Source: Robiginitalea sp.
Lineage (GTDB): Bacteria; Bacteroidota; Bacteroidia; Flavobacteriales; Flavobacteriaceae
Assembly (NCBI GenBank): GCA_024642005.1
Contig: JAHECA010000002.1
Coordinates: 126,756-190,755, forward strand
DNA: 64,000 bases
Direction of reading: 5' to 3'
The number at the start of each line of letters is the position of its first letter. Within the stretch, counting starts at the first letter, position 1. Positions 19,569 to 27,893 of the stretch are shown here, piece by piece. The translations under genes and the position numbers were made by a program. The notes below the pieces were generated by a model. That model searched no databases. It had not been told where the DNA came from and saw only the letters and a program-made list of their open reading frames with translations.

Positions 19569-20162
19569 TTACAGGCTCCAGCGGTTCCCCACCTCCGAGA
19601 GGGGGATGCACCCGTGGTAGGCCCCGGGAATAGGGTCGTAGCTCAGTATGTTTTCCCCGATTTCCTCCGAGCTGAAATAGGCCCAGATGGCCAGGGATTT
19701 AAAGCTGCGATAGAAGCCCACCGGTTTCTGCTCGCCAACGGCCGTGCCCCACACCCCCCGGTTGAAGGTGCCGGCTTCCTGCTCGGCCTGTGAAAGGACC
19801 TCGCGGCGCGCCTCTTCATCCAAATCGGCAAACCCGGCGCCCTGGGATTCCCGGCAATCGGCCTCGAAACGGGCCAGTTCGGCACGGAAGCCCTCCTGCC
19901 CCTGGGGCGGGTAAGCCCTGGCTACAAGGGTATCGATAAACAGGTCCACCTTAACATCGAGGGCACCCGGGGTATCGGTGCGGGGCAGAATGGCATCTGC
20001 CAGGGCACCGACCAGGCGGGCTTCCGACTCCGTAAAAAAGAGGGGTTGCCATTCCAGGCGGGGGGTATCCTTACAGGCTTGCAACATGCTGAGCAGGGAA
20101 GGCATGGCCAAAGAGGCACCTGCCAACACGCCTGCAGATTTCAATGCTTTTCTGCGATCCAT
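19569..20162 (-). CDS. Gluconate 2-dehydrogenase subunit 3-family protein
   Basis: This 197-residue protein matches the small subunit of membrane-bound flavoprotein dehydrogenases such as gluconate 2-dehydrogenase. The N-terminus (MDRRKALKSAGVLAGASLAMP, ending in LQAC) is a twin-arginine-type signal with a possible lipoprotein cysteine. In the known complexes this subunit supplies the Tat signal and co-exports the large GMC flavoprotein, encoded three bases upstream here. Conserved features of the family that can be seen are the TESEARLVGALADAILPRTDTPG stretch near the start of the mature part. The c-type cytochrome subunit found in the classical three-part enzyme is absent from the locus. 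Confidence 0.88.
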   Translation of the reverse strand: MDRRKALKSAGVLAGASLAMPSLLSMLQACKDTPRLEWQPLFFTESEARLVGALADAILPRTDTPGALDVKVDLFIDTLVARAYPPQGQEGFRAELARFEADCRESQGAGFADLDEEARREVLSQAEQEAGTFNRGVWGTAVGEQKPVGFYRSFKSLAIWAYFSSEEIGENILSYDPIPGAYHGCIPLSEVGNRWSL

Positions 20163-20165
20163 GGG

Positions 20166-21872
20166 TCAGAGGTTGAATTTTTTGAGTTCGGCAACAGCAT
20201 GGCTGGCGGCACGGGCCGTCAGGGCCATGTAAGTGAGCGAAGGGTTAACGCAAGACGAAGAGGTCATGCAGGCACCGTCGGTTATGAACACATTTTTTGC
20301 ACCGTGCACCTGGTTGGTGCCATTCAGGACCGAAGTCTTCGGGTCGCGTCCCATCCGGGCAGTCCCCATTTCGTGTATGCCATAGCCTGGCTCGTGCTCG
20401 TTGTCGAACCCGACAATGTCTTTCAGGCCGGCCCGCTCGAGCATGTCAACGGCATCTTCCCGTATTTGGCGGTTCAGGGCTTTCTCGTTTGCCTTGTATT
20501 CGCAATCGATGGCCAGGGTAGGCTGGCCCCACTTGTCTGTGCTTTCGGTATCGAGGCTCACCTGGTTTTCGTGGTAGGGCAGGCACTCCGCAAACCCGGT
20601 AATGAAAAATTCCCAGGGTCCCGGCTTTACGATCCGGTCTTTGTAGGCTCCGCCAAAATCGGACTCATTGGCCGCCACCTGGGAGCCGCCCCGGCCGCCG
20701 CCGCCCTGGAAGCCAAAGCCGCGCACGAATTTATCGCTCCGGGAAGCCTCGTCTATATTCACATAGCGGGGTATGTAAATGCCGTTGGGCCGCCGGCCGC
20801 TGTAGTATTTGTCGTCAAAACCCTCCACGGTGCCCAGTGCCCCGATCCGGTAGGTATGGTCCATGAGGTTATGGCCCAGCTCCCCGCTGTCATTGCCCAG
20901 GCCGGTCGGAAACCGGTTCGATGTGGAATTAAGCAGAATCTGGGTGGTGCTCAGGGTAGAGGCGTTGCAGAAGATGATTTTGGCCTGGTACTCCAGCCAC
21001 TCCCCGGTTTCGGCATCGATGATACGCACCCCGGTAGCCTTGCCGCTTGCCTCGTCGTAAATAATGGACTGGGCTATGGACCAGGGCCTGATGGTCAGGT
21101 TGCCGGTGGCGTTGGCCGCCGGGAGGGTTACTGCATTACTGCTGAAGTAGGCCCCGTACGGGCACCCCCGGCTGCAGCGGTTGCGGTACTGGCACTGGCC
21201 ACGCCCGTTCAGGGGTTGGGTCAGGTGCGCCACCCGACCGATAATCATATGCCGCCCCGGGAAGGCGCTCTCAATGCGGTTTTTGACCTCTTTTTCCACG
21301 CAGTTCAACTCCATGGGCGGCAAAAAATGGCTGTCGGGAAGCTGGGGCAGTCCCAGGGCTTCGCCGCTAATGCCCGCGAACTTTTCCACATAGGTATACC
21401 AGGGCTCAAGGTCCTTGTAGCGGATGGGCCAGTCTACCCCGTGCCCGTCGCGGGCGTTGGCCTCGAAGTCGAGGTCGCTCCAGCGATAGGTCTGTTTGCC
21501 CCAGAGCAGGGAGCGCCCGCCCATCTGGTGGCCCCGGATCCAGAGGAAGGGCTTCACCTCGGTATATGGGTTTTCCTGATCGTTCGCATAGAAATGCTCG
21601 GAGCTTTTGCCGATAAAACCTGAACGGATGCCCTTGTAATGTTTTTGTTGCTCTTCAGGGGTCAGGGCTTCGCGCAGTTCCATATCCCAGGGGTCGAGGT
21701 TCATGGTGGGGTAATCCACCACGTGTTCTACCATGGGGCCGCGTTCCAGCACCAGGGTTTTGAGCCCTTGCTCGCAGAGTTCCTTGGCTGCCCAGCCCCC
21801 GCTGATGCCTGAGCCAATGACAATGGCGTCGTAGGTCATCTGCTTTTTTGCGTCAATGTTATAATTGGCCAT
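20166..21872 (-). CDS. GMC-family FAD oxidoreductase with a Cys-rich [3Fe-4S]-like motif
   Basis: A 568-residue glucose-methanol-choline oxidoreductase. The FAD-binding loop VIGSGISGGWAAKEL lies at about residues 18-32, HEMGTARMG near the C-terminus holds the probable catalytic His, and SCVNPSLTYMALTARA is the C-terminal FAD signature. Cys227, Cys233 and Cys237 form a CX5CX3CP cluster like the motif that binds a [3Fe-4S] centre in bacterial FAD-glucose and fructose dehydrogenases. It has no signal peptide and is probably co-exported with the adjacent subunit 3. The frame is open another 180 bases upstream, but the ATG at 21872 directly precedes the FAD domain and follows a promoter-like pair. 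The substrate, probably a sugar or polyol, is unknown. Confidence 0.92.
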   Translation of the reverse strand: MANYNIDAKKQMTYDAIVIGSGISGGWAAKELCEQGLKTLVLERGPMVEHVVDYPTMNLDPWDMELREALTPEEQQKHYKGIRSGFIGKSSEHFYANDQENPYTEVKPFLWIRGHQMGGRSLLWGKQTYRWSDLDFEANARDGHGVDWPIRYKDLEPWYTYVEKFAGISGEALGLPQLPDSHFLPPMELNCVEKEVKNRIESAFPGRHMIIGRVAHLTQPLNGRGQCQYRNRCSRGCPYGAYFSSNAVTLPAANATGNLTIRPWSIAQSIIYDEASGKATGVRIIDAETGEWLEYQAKIIFCNASTLSTTQILLNSTSNRFPTGLGNDSGELGHNLMDHTYRIGALGTVEGFDDKYYSGRRPNGIYIPRYVNIDEASRSDKFVRGFGFQGGGGRGGSQVAANESDFGGAYKDRIVKPGPWEFFITGFAECLPYHENQVSLDTESTDKWGQPTLAIDCEYKANEKALNRQIREDAVDMLERAGLKDIVGFDNEHEPGYGIHEMGTARMGRDPKTSVLNGTNQVHGAKNVFITDGACMTSSSCVNPSLTYMALTARAASHAVAELKKFNL

Positions 21873-21891
21873 GCAATCGGGTTTGAACTGC

Positions 21892-21924
21892 TGAAGATAG
21901 CTATTCCAGAGGATCAGTCCCAAA
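21892..21924 (-). promoter_or_regulatory. Possible promoter of the GMC operon
   Basis: On the minus strand TTTG (21921-21924) and TATCTTCA (21892-21899) are 21 bp apart, within the accepted Bacteroidota spacing; the -7 element differs from TAnnTTTG at two places. The ATG is 19 bp downstream. Confidence 0.4.
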
Positions 21925-22051
21925 AAAGTTCCTGTAACCCCGACAGATTCAGGCCAAATCGGTACCAGCTGGCGGGGCAAACAGGCGGGGTATCGGTTTG
22001 CTTGGCATTTGCAGGGGCAGGGGGTAACTTGATGCCCGGGGGGGCACCACA

Positions 22052-22065
22052 ATGATATATATCAT
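22052..22065. promoter_or_regulatory. Perfect 14-bp palindrome between the divergent GMC and ompW-like genes
   Basis: ATGATATATATCAT is its own reverse complement. It lies in the 250-bp divergent region, about 57 bp before the ompW-like start, where a dimeric regulator could bind. No function is proven. Confidence 0.35.
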
Positions 22066-22122
22066 GAAATCTGAGATTTTAGGATGCTACTTTTAGAGGC
22101 TATCCTTCAAAATCAATTTCTT

Positions 22123-22758
22123 ATGAGAACATTTCTGGCTATGTTATTGACCCTGTTCGCCCTTTCGCCTGCCCTGGCGCAAGATGCGCCTTCTTTTACC
22201 AGATGGCAGGCCCGCCTCCGGGGCCTGGCTGTAATACCTGCCGAAAGCGCTGATATTGAAGCCATCGGTGGCGATGTCGAGATTTCCACTGCGGTGGTTC
22301 CGGAACTCGACTTCACGTATTTCTTTACGGAAAATATTGCCGCAGAGCTGATACTCGGTACCGCCAAGCACGATGTGAAGGCCGTTGCCACCGCTGCCGG
22401 CGACATCGACCTGGGCAGCGTCTGGCTGCTGCCGCCCACCCTTACCCTGCAATACCATTTTACCGGCCTGGGGGTAAAACCCTACGTGGGAGCAGGCATC
22501 AACTACACCATTTACTACGGGATAGATGAGGGCCCCGTAGCCGATGCGGTCCAATATGACAACTCTGTCGGCTTTGCCCTTCAGGGCGGGTTGGACTACC
22601 CCCTGAACGACAAATGGTTTCTGAACCTCGACGTCAAAAAGATTTTCTTGTCTACTGATGCCACCGTGTTCGCCAATACGGCCCTGGGGGCCGTGGTGGG
22701 GGCCGATGTTAAGATCAACCCCTGGCTCATTGGCCTGGGCGTTGGGATGAAATTCTAA
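22123..22758 (+). CDS. OmpW-family outer-membrane protein
   Basis: The 211-residue product has a clear signal peptide (MRTFLAMLLTLFALSPALAQ) and the OmpW pattern: PELDFTYFFTENIAAELILGTAKHDV near the N-terminus, the VWLLPPTLTLQYHF stretch, GLGVKPYVGAGINYTIYY, LDYPLNDKWFLNLDVKKIF and a C-terminal strand ending in Phe. OmpW proteins are eight-stranded barrels thought to pass small hydrophobic molecules. The ATG at 22123 is chosen because the signal peptide begins there; the frame opens 39 bases earlier. A near-consensus -7 element (TACTTTTA, 22088-22095) precedes it and a strong terminator follows. Confidence 0.9.
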   Translation: MRTFLAMLLTLFALSPALAQDAPSFTRWQARLRGLAVIPAESADIEAIGGDVEISTAVVPELDFTYFFTENIAAELILGTAKHDVKAVATAAGDIDLGSVWLLPPTLTLQYHFTGLGVKPYVGAGINYTIYYGIDEGPVADAVQYDNSVGFALQGGLDYPLNDKWFLNLDVKKIFLSTDATVFANTALGAVVGADVKINPWLIGLGVGMKF

Positions 22759-22779
22759 CACCGCTAGCCAAACTGCGGA

Positions 22780-22806
22780 AGGCCCGGGAAACCGGGCCTT
22801 TTTTTG
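22780..22806 (+). terminator. Rho-independent terminator after the ompW-like gene
   Basis: An 8-bp stem AGGCCCGG / CCGGGCCT with a GAAA loop is followed by seven Ts, 22 bp after the stop. Confidence 0.93.
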
Positions 22807-22856
22807 TTGCCTGTACCCCAGTGGGCCGCCTCAGGGGGCAGGTATTGCAGGGGTGG

Positions 22857-23366
22857 TTACCTCCTTACCCCTTCCGGAAAAGTATAGAGAATGCCGAAGT
22901 TTACGGTGGCCCAATCGAACCCATCTACGGCAATTCCGGTATAGGAAAGGCTGATCTCGGTTTGGGTTCCGAAGAGGTAGCCAATTAGGGGTTTGTAGTA
23001 GAGGCCACCCTCGTTCCCGTCATTTAGGCCGAGAGCATACCCCCCGTCTACCCCGAAGGAGAACGAATTGGAAGGCCAGATGCGCACACTGGCGGCCAGG
23101 GGAAGGAAATCGACACTGGGCAGGTCTATCCCCTGGTTGCCGTATTTTTCCGGGAAGCCGTGAATGATACTTACCATGGCCCCTAAATCTACTACTTCGC
23201 CCAGGGCGCGCATGTAGCCAACATCGGCGCCTACGACCAGGCTCACGGCATCGTTTGCATCGCTGGTTACCGGCAGGGAACCGTGTATGCCGAGTTTGAA
23301 GCCCTGTTGGGCCCTAAGGCTGCCCGCCAGTAAAACGGCCAGGATTGCGAGGTAAATAGGTTTCAT
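22857..23366 (-). CDS. Small outer-membrane beta-barrel protein, unknown function
   Basis: The 169-residue product starts with a signal peptide (MKPIYLAILAVLLAGSLRAQQ). The mature part begins with a barrel-like strand (GFKLGIHGSLPV), alternates Gly- and aromatic-rich strands such as SFSFGVDGGYALGL and ends in a strand (ATVNFGILYTF) followed by a short basic tail. This pattern fits the small porin-like or OmpA-like barrels common in Bacteroidota; I cannot assign a ligand or function. On the minus strand TAGTTTTTG, one T longer than the consensus -7 box, lies in the upstream region. It is 158 bp downstream of the fucosidase gene. Confidence 0.65.
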   Translation of the reverse strand: MKPIYLAILAVLLAGSLRAQQGFKLGIHGSLPVTSDANDAVSLVVGADVGYMRALGEVVDLGAMVSIIHGFPEKYGNQGIDLPSVDFLPLAASVRIWPSNSFSFGVDGGYALGLNDGNEGGLYYKPLIGYLFGTQTEISLSYTGIAVDGFDWATVNFGILYTFPEGVRR

Positions 23367-23524
23367 TGAGGTGGTTTTAGGTTTGTATAAAACGCAAAAA
23401 CTACCTTTTTAGCCTGCCGGGCCCCATTTTGTTGTCAAATGCCTTGATTTTGGGGTAAGGGGAAACGCGCCTGAAGCCCCGGCTGGCAAAGACGGCCCAA
23501 AGCATCCAAATTCAAAAGCCCGTG

Positions 23525-24868
23525 CTAGTCTATCGGGATTTTCAGGGTTTGCGCCACCCCGAAAGCATCGCCCTGCGGAAAGTCGACCCGTATGCCGCCT
23601 TCCGGAAGGGTTTTCCAGGAAACGCCCCCTCCGGTGGCCAGGTGCACTATTTTGCCCCCTTCCGTAGGGGTCACGCAAGATAGTGTCAACGGGCTTGTAG
23701 GGGCTTCGGTCAGAATGGCATATACGTATTTTCCCGAACCATCCAGAGTAAAGTAGGTAGACCCTTCTTTAAAACAGGTCCAGCTTCTGGTGGCATATAT
23801 GGCTTCTCCGTTCACGGCAAGCCACGCGCCCAAATCGTAGAGCCGGTCTATGGAGGCCTGGGGAAATTTGCCGCTGGCCATGGGGCCGATGTTCAGCAGG
23901 TAATTCCCACCCTTGGCAGACACGTCGATGAGGTTTTCGATCAGGGTTTCTGAAGATTTCCAGTTAAAATCGTCGCTGCGGTACCCCCAGGTGTCGTTCA
24001 TGGTCATGCACGATTCCCAGTCCATGGTTGCGGTCGATTCCAGGATTTCCTGCTCGGGGGTGCCGAAATCACCGGCCGCATTTTCGTACTCGTTCATGCC
24101 CGACATGCCCTGCCGGGCCTTGCTGATGCGGTTGTTGATGATCAGGCTGGGGTCCAGCTGCATCAGGTACCTATAGAGCTCCTGCCCCTGCTCTTCGGTC
24201 CATTCCGGGATCCATTCCCCGTCGAACCACAAAACGGCAGGATGGTATTTGGTTACCAGCTCGGTGAGCTGGGGTTTCAGATAGGCTTCCCTGTAGCGTT
24301 CCCACCGGGCCCCGGGGTTGTGTTGGTGTGCATAGTCTTTAGGCGATTCGGCATCGGCCTGGTGCCAGTCCATGATGGAGTGGTAGAAACACAGTTTTAT
24401 GCCAGCAGCATCACAGGCCAGTTTGAGTTCCATCAGAATATCCCTTTTAAATGGAGAGGCGTCCATAACGTCATAATCGGATACCTGTGAATCCCAAAGG
24501 GAAAAACCGTCGTGGTGTTTGGAAGTTATCACGATGTATTTCATCCCGGCATTTTTGGCAATCGAGACCCATTGGGCGGCATCGAAGTATACGGGGTTGA
24601 ACTGCCCGGCCAGTTTTTCATAATCGGCGACCGGTATGTTCAAATCGTGCATGATCCACTCCCCGATACGCCCTTTGTCCAGGGTCTGACCTTCCCAGGT
24701 TCCGGCAGGGAGGGCGTACAGCCCCCAGTGGATGAACATGCCGAAGGTGGCATCGCGCCACCAGCCCATTCGGGCGTCTTTGGCCGCCTGAGATTCCTGG
24801 GCCGACAGCGCAGGGGATGTAAGCAGGCACAAGCAGGCCAGTAATCCGGTGTAGAACTGTTTTTTCAT
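23525..24868 (-). CDS. Alpha-L-fucosidase, GH29
   Basis: A 447-residue secreted glycoside hydrolase with a signal peptide (MKKQFYTGLLACLCLLTSPALSAQ). GH29 features are FGMFIHWGLYALPAGTWEG near residues 42-60, YIVITSKHHDGFSLWDS near 111-127, and WFDGEW at 215-219, where Asp216 is the expected catalytic nucleophile. These enzymes release terminal L-fucose from algal polysaccharides or glycans, in keeping with a marine flavobacterium. There is no SusC/SusD pair or sulfatase nearby, so it is not part of a classical polysaccharide utilisation locus. It lies 59 bp after the aldehyde dehydrogenase gene in the same direction. Confidence 0.93.
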   Translation of the reverse strand: MKKQFYTGLLACLCLLTSPALSAQESQAAKDARMGWWRDATFGMFIHWGLYALPAGTWEGQTLDKGRIGEWIMHDLNIPVADYEKLAGQFNPVYFDAAQWVSIAKNAGMKYIVITSKHHDGFSLWDSQVSDYDVMDASPFKRDILMELKLACDAAGIKLCFYHSIMDWHQADAESPKDYAHQHNPGARWERYREAYLKPQLTELVTKYHPAVLWFDGEWIPEWTEEQGQELYRYLMQLDPSLIINNRISKARQGMSGMNEYENAAGDFGTPEQEILESTATMDWESCMTMNDTWGYRSDDFNWKSSETLIENLIDVSAKGGNYLLNIGPMASGKFPQASIDRLYDLGAWLAVNGEAIYATRSWTCFKEGSTYFTLDGSGKYVYAILTEAPTSPLTLSCVTPTEGGKIVHLATGGGVSWKTLPEGGIRVDFPQGDAFGVAQTLKIPID

Positions 24869-24927
24869 CTTCTTAAACTTTGGACCTCTACAAGGTAGAA
24901 ATTCTGGCCCAACTACCCTAAAGGGAT

Positions 24928-26337
24928 TTACAGCCAGCGCAGGGTGAATTCAGCCAGGCGCTGCCGCAGGCGGGTATAGGGCGGGCGCACCAGTTCCGAG
25001 CTGCTGGGTAGGTATTGTCTGAGAACGGGCCGCTGATTGGAGAATTCCAAAAAGCCGGCATAGCCGTGCGACTTGCCCATACCGCTGTTGTTGACCCCCC
25101 CAAAGGGCAACTCCAGGTTGGCGTAGTGTATCAGGGTGTGATTCACACAACTGCCCCCGGCCCGGGTATTTGCTTCCAGGAATTGTATCTCGCGCTTGTC
25201 GCTGCTGAAAATGTACATCGCCAGGGGCCTTTCACGGCCATTGATGAATTCCAGGGCCTCTTCCGGACCTGATACGGGTACCAGTGGTAAAATGGGCCCG
25301 AATATTTCTTCCTGTAGCAGGGTGCTGTCGGGTGGCGCCCCTTCGACCAGGGTCGGCTCCACATAGCGGTCCTCGCCTCGCGTTACCCCCCCGTATCTGA
25401 TTTGCGCTCCATGGGCTTTTGCTTCCTGAAGTGCTGTGTCGAGGCGCTGGAAGTGGGCATCATTGATAATGCGGGCCAGGCTGTTGCTCTTCTCCGCGCC
25501 TTCCGGATAAAAGGCTGCCCATTGCGCGCAAAGTTCCTCGACAAAGGCTTCCTTCACGCTTTCGGCTACCAGCACGTAATCGGGGGCGATACAGGTTTGG
25601 CCGGCGTTGGTACACTTGCCCCAGGCAATGCGGCGTGCCGCTGTTTTCAGGGAAGCCGATTTGCCGACATAGGCCGGCGATTTGCCCCCGAGCTCCAGGG
25701 TGCACGAAGTCAGGTTGGCTGCGGCGGCCTGCATGACGATTTTCCCGACCCGGGGCGAGCCCGTAAAAAAGATATGGTGGAAGGGCAGGCCCAGCAGGGC
25801 AGTGGCTGCCTCGGGGCCGCCTTCGACCAGGGCAACCTCCCGGGGGTCAAATACGGCCTCTAAGATGCGTTTTAATACCCTGCTGGTGGCCGGGCTGTGC
25901 TCGGAAGGCTTTAAAATGCAGCAGTTGCCCGCTGCCAGAGCTGAGACCAGTGGCACCAGGGCCAGGTTCAGCGGGTAGTTCCAGGGCGACAAAATCAGGC
26001 AGACGCCTTTGGATTCGTACCTGATGCGGGAGCTTGAGCCGGCCAGGGCCGTCGGGGTGGCAACCCGCCTTGGGCGCATCCACTCTTTGAGGTTGCGTCT
26101 GGCGTGCCTTATTTCGGCCAGTACCGGGTAAATTTCAGTTAGGTCGGTTTCGGTAACCGGCTTGCGGAAATCGCTGAACAGGGCTTCCCTGATTTCATCC
26201 CGGAATGTAACTTCCAGGGCACGGGCCAGCCGTGACAGTTTCTCGCGCCGCTCCCGGGCAGTGCTTTTTCCGGCCTGTGGAAAATTGGCCAATTGAAATT
26301 GGAAAAGCTCAGTGTAGGGGTTTTGAATTTTTTCCAT
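24928..26337 (-). CDS. NAD(P)-dependent aldehyde dehydrogenase (class 3-like)
   Basis: The 469-residue enzyme oxidises aldehydes to acids. It has the short N-terminus and overall length of the class 3 group, with ELGGKSPAYV carrying the general-base Glu, NAGQTCIAPDYV carrying the catalytic Cys, EEIFGPILPLV, and the C-terminal FGGVNNSGMGKSHGYAGFLEFSN. Class 3 enzymes act on medium- and long-chain fatty aldehydes. The start is three bases after the ypdA stop, so the two are co-transcribed; the fucosidase follows. The substrate is not known, and I see no transmembrane tail like that of some eukaryotic members. Confidence 0.93.
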   Translation of the reverse strand: MEKIQNPYTELFQFQLANFPQAGKSTARERREKLSRLARALEVTFRDEIREALFSDFRKPVTETDLTEIYPVLAEIRHARRNLKEWMRPRRVATPTALAGSSSRIRYESKGVCLILSPWNYPLNLALVPLVSALAAGNCCILKPSEHSPATSRVLKRILEAVFDPREVALVEGGPEAATALLGLPFHHIFFTGSPRVGKIVMQAAAANLTSCTLELGGKSPAYVGKSASLKTAARRIAWGKCTNAGQTCIAPDYVLVAESVKEAFVEELCAQWAAFYPEGAEKSNSLARIINDAHFQRLDTALQEAKAHGAQIRYGGVTRGEDRYVEPTLVEGAPPDSTLLQEEIFGPILPLVPVSGPEEALEFINGRERPLAMYIFSSDKREIQFLEANTRAGGSCVNHTLIHYANLELPFGGVNNSGMGKSHGYAGFLEFSNQRPVLRQYLPSSSELVRPPYTRLRQRLAEFTLRWL

Positions 26338-26340
26338 TTG

Positions 26341-27318
26341 TCAGGCTACGGGGCTGCGGTTGCTGGTTTTCAAGACGATGTGGTCTACAATGCGTTTGGC
26401 GTGTTCGCGGGAATTCTCGATAAACCATTTATGGGTTTCCATCCCGCCGCAGATCACCCCTGCCAGGTAAAGCCCGGACACATTGGTTTCCATGGTTTCC
26501 GGGTCGTATTCGGGCAACCGCTTTTCATCCCTGGAAAGGCGGATGCCGGCCTTTTCGAGGAAAGCGAAATTGGGCCGGTACCCGGTCAGGGCCAGCACGA
26601 AGTCGTTGGGCAGGGTTAGGCTGCCTTCAGGGGTGTCTACAACCAGTTCCCGCTCCCGTATCTCCCGCACCGAACTGTTGTAATAGGCGGTAATGCTCCC
26701 TTCGGAAATACGGTTGATGATATCGGGGCGCACCCAGTATTTTACACGCTGCCCGATCTCGTGCCCGCGAACGATCATGGTGACCTCGGCCCCTTTGCGC
26801 CAGCATTCCAGGGCTGCATCCACGGCCGAATTGCTTGCTCCCACCACGGCCAGCTTCTGGCTGGCATAAAAGTGCGGGTCTTTGTAGTAATGAGAAACCT
26901 TGGGAAGCCCTTCGCCGGGTACTCCCAGCAGGTTGGGCAGGTCGTAAAAGCCGGTGGCGATAATCACCTGGCCGGCCAGGTAGGTGTCTTTATCGGTTTC
27001 GACCCGGAAAGCGGCTTCTTCATGCAACACGGCAGTCACTTCCTCGAACAGCCTGATGTGGAGCTGGTTGGCTGTAACGATGCGGCGGTAATATTCCAGG
27101 GATTCGCTCCGTTTGGGCTTGGCCTCCTTGCTGATAAAGGGAATGTTGTCGATTTCCAGCCGCTCCGAAGAAGAGAAGAACTGCATGTTTACCGGGTAGT
27201 TGAACAGCGAATTCACAATGGGCCCTTTTTCCAGAATCAGATAGGTAAGGCCCTGTTTCTGTGCTTCCAGGCCGCAGGCAATGCCGATGGGCCCTCCTCC
27301 TATGATGATTAAATCCAT
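26341..27318 (-). CDS. ypdA: YpdA-family (bacillithiol disulfide reductase-type) NADPH oxidoreductase
   Basis: A 325-residue FAD/NADPH oxidoreductase of the YpdA (Bdr) family, which reduces bacillithiol disulfide in Firmicutes and is found in Bacteroidota that make bacillithiol. Visible features are the FAD motif IIGGGPIGIACGLEAQ at the N-terminus, the family-specific LVNSLFNYPVNM-like stretch (here IVNSLFNYPVNMQFFSSSERLEI) and the NADPH motif VVGASNSAVDAALE in the middle. It lacks the CxxC of thioredoxin reductases, as YpdA does. It is first in an operon with an aldehyde dehydrogenase and a fucosidase, and diverges from the CBS-domain gene. Confidence 0.88.
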   Translation of the reverse strand: MDLIIIGGGPIGIACGLEAQKQGLTYLILEKGPIVNSLFNYPVNMQFFSSSERLEIDNIPFISKEAKPKRSESLEYYRRIVTANQLHIRLFEEVTAVLHEEAAFRVETDKDTYLAGQVIIATGFYDLPNLLGVPGEGLPKVSHYYKDPHFYASQKLAVVGASNSAVDAALECWRKGAEVTMIVRGHEIGQRVKYWVRPDIINRISEGSITAYYNSSVREIRERELVVDTPEGSLTLPNDFVLALTGYRPNFAFLEKAGIRLSRDEKRLPEYDPETMETNVSGLYLAGVICGGMETHKWFIENSREHAKRIVDHIVLKTSNRSPVA

Positions 27319-27340
27319 GTCGTTACGGGTGGGGTATGTG

Positions 27341-27348
27341 CAAAATTA
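27341..27348 (-). promoter_or_regulatory. Bacteroidota -7 element before ypdA
   Basis: TAATTTTG on the minus strand matches TAnnTTTG and lies 22 bp before the ATG. A TTTG is present upstream (27375-27378) but at 26 bp, slightly too far. Confidence 0.5.
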
Positions 27349-27398
27349 GCCAATCCCTGCCGAATGCGCACATCCAAAGCCGAAATGACACCGCCGCC

Positions 27399-27419
27399 TG
27401 ACAATTGTCATACTTTTTG
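27399..27419 (+). promoter_or_regulatory. Palindromic operator candidate next to a -7-like box before the CBS gene
   Basis: The perfect 12-bp palindrome TGACAATTGTCA (27399-27410) abuts TACTTTTTG (27411-27419), which is the -7 consensus with one extra T. A regulator bound there would block this promoter and could reach the divergent ypdA promoter about 50 bp away. Confidence 0.4.
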
Positions 27420-27467
27420 GCGGGTGGAAAAGTGAACTTTAAAACATCCAATACTAAACTGCGAGTT

Positions 27468-27893
27468 ATGAGCATCCAGGAGCGCGTTCCGGTTTCAACC
27501 ATTATGAGCACCCAGCTCGTGGTGCTCAATACCACCGACAGCCTGGAGAAGGCAGAAAGGTTATTTAAGAAACACCATATCAGGCACATACCCGTTATTC
27601 AAGGCAAAAAAATCGTCGGTATGCTCAGCCTGACCGACCTGTTGCGCATCAGCTTCGCAGACGGGGCTTACGAAGAGGAAGAGGAAGTGGAAACCGTTAT
27701 TTATGAAATGTTCACCCTTCCCCAGGTGATGGCCAAAAAAATCAAGACCGTCAAGCCCGAAACCACCATCAAGGAAGTGGCCGAATTATTGTCCAGGGAA
27801 GAATTTCACGCTCTGCCGGTAGAGGAAAACGGAGAACTCGTAGGTATCGTAACCACCACCGACTTGATCCGTTACCTGCTCAGGCAATATTAG
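27468..27893 (+). CDS. Two-CBS-domain protein
   Basis: The 141-residue protein is a tandem pair of CBS domains (about residues 9-62 and 80-139), the module that binds adenine nucleotides and senses energy state. Typical pieces are STIMSTQLVVLNTTDSLEKA and HIRHIPVIQGKKIVGMLSLTDLL in the first and FHALPVEENGELVGIVTTTDLIRYLL in the second. No catalytic domain is attached, so it probably acts as a regulator or ligand-binding protein. The ATG at 27468 is favoured over the in-frame start 63 bases upstream, which overlaps the promoter-like box. Its stop overlaps the convergent rpe stop by four bases. Confidence 0.9.
   Translation: MSIQERVPVSTIMSTQLVVLNTTDSLEKAERLFKKHHIRHIPVIQGKKIVGMLSLTDLLRISFADGAYEEEEEVETVIYEMFTLPQVMAKKIKTVKPETTIKEVAELLSREEFHALPVEENGELVGIVTTTDLIRYLLRQY

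Noticed and set aside
20046-21623. 525-codon plus-strand frame opposite the GMC gene
   Set aside because: Antisense to a certain gene; no recognisable motif or start context.
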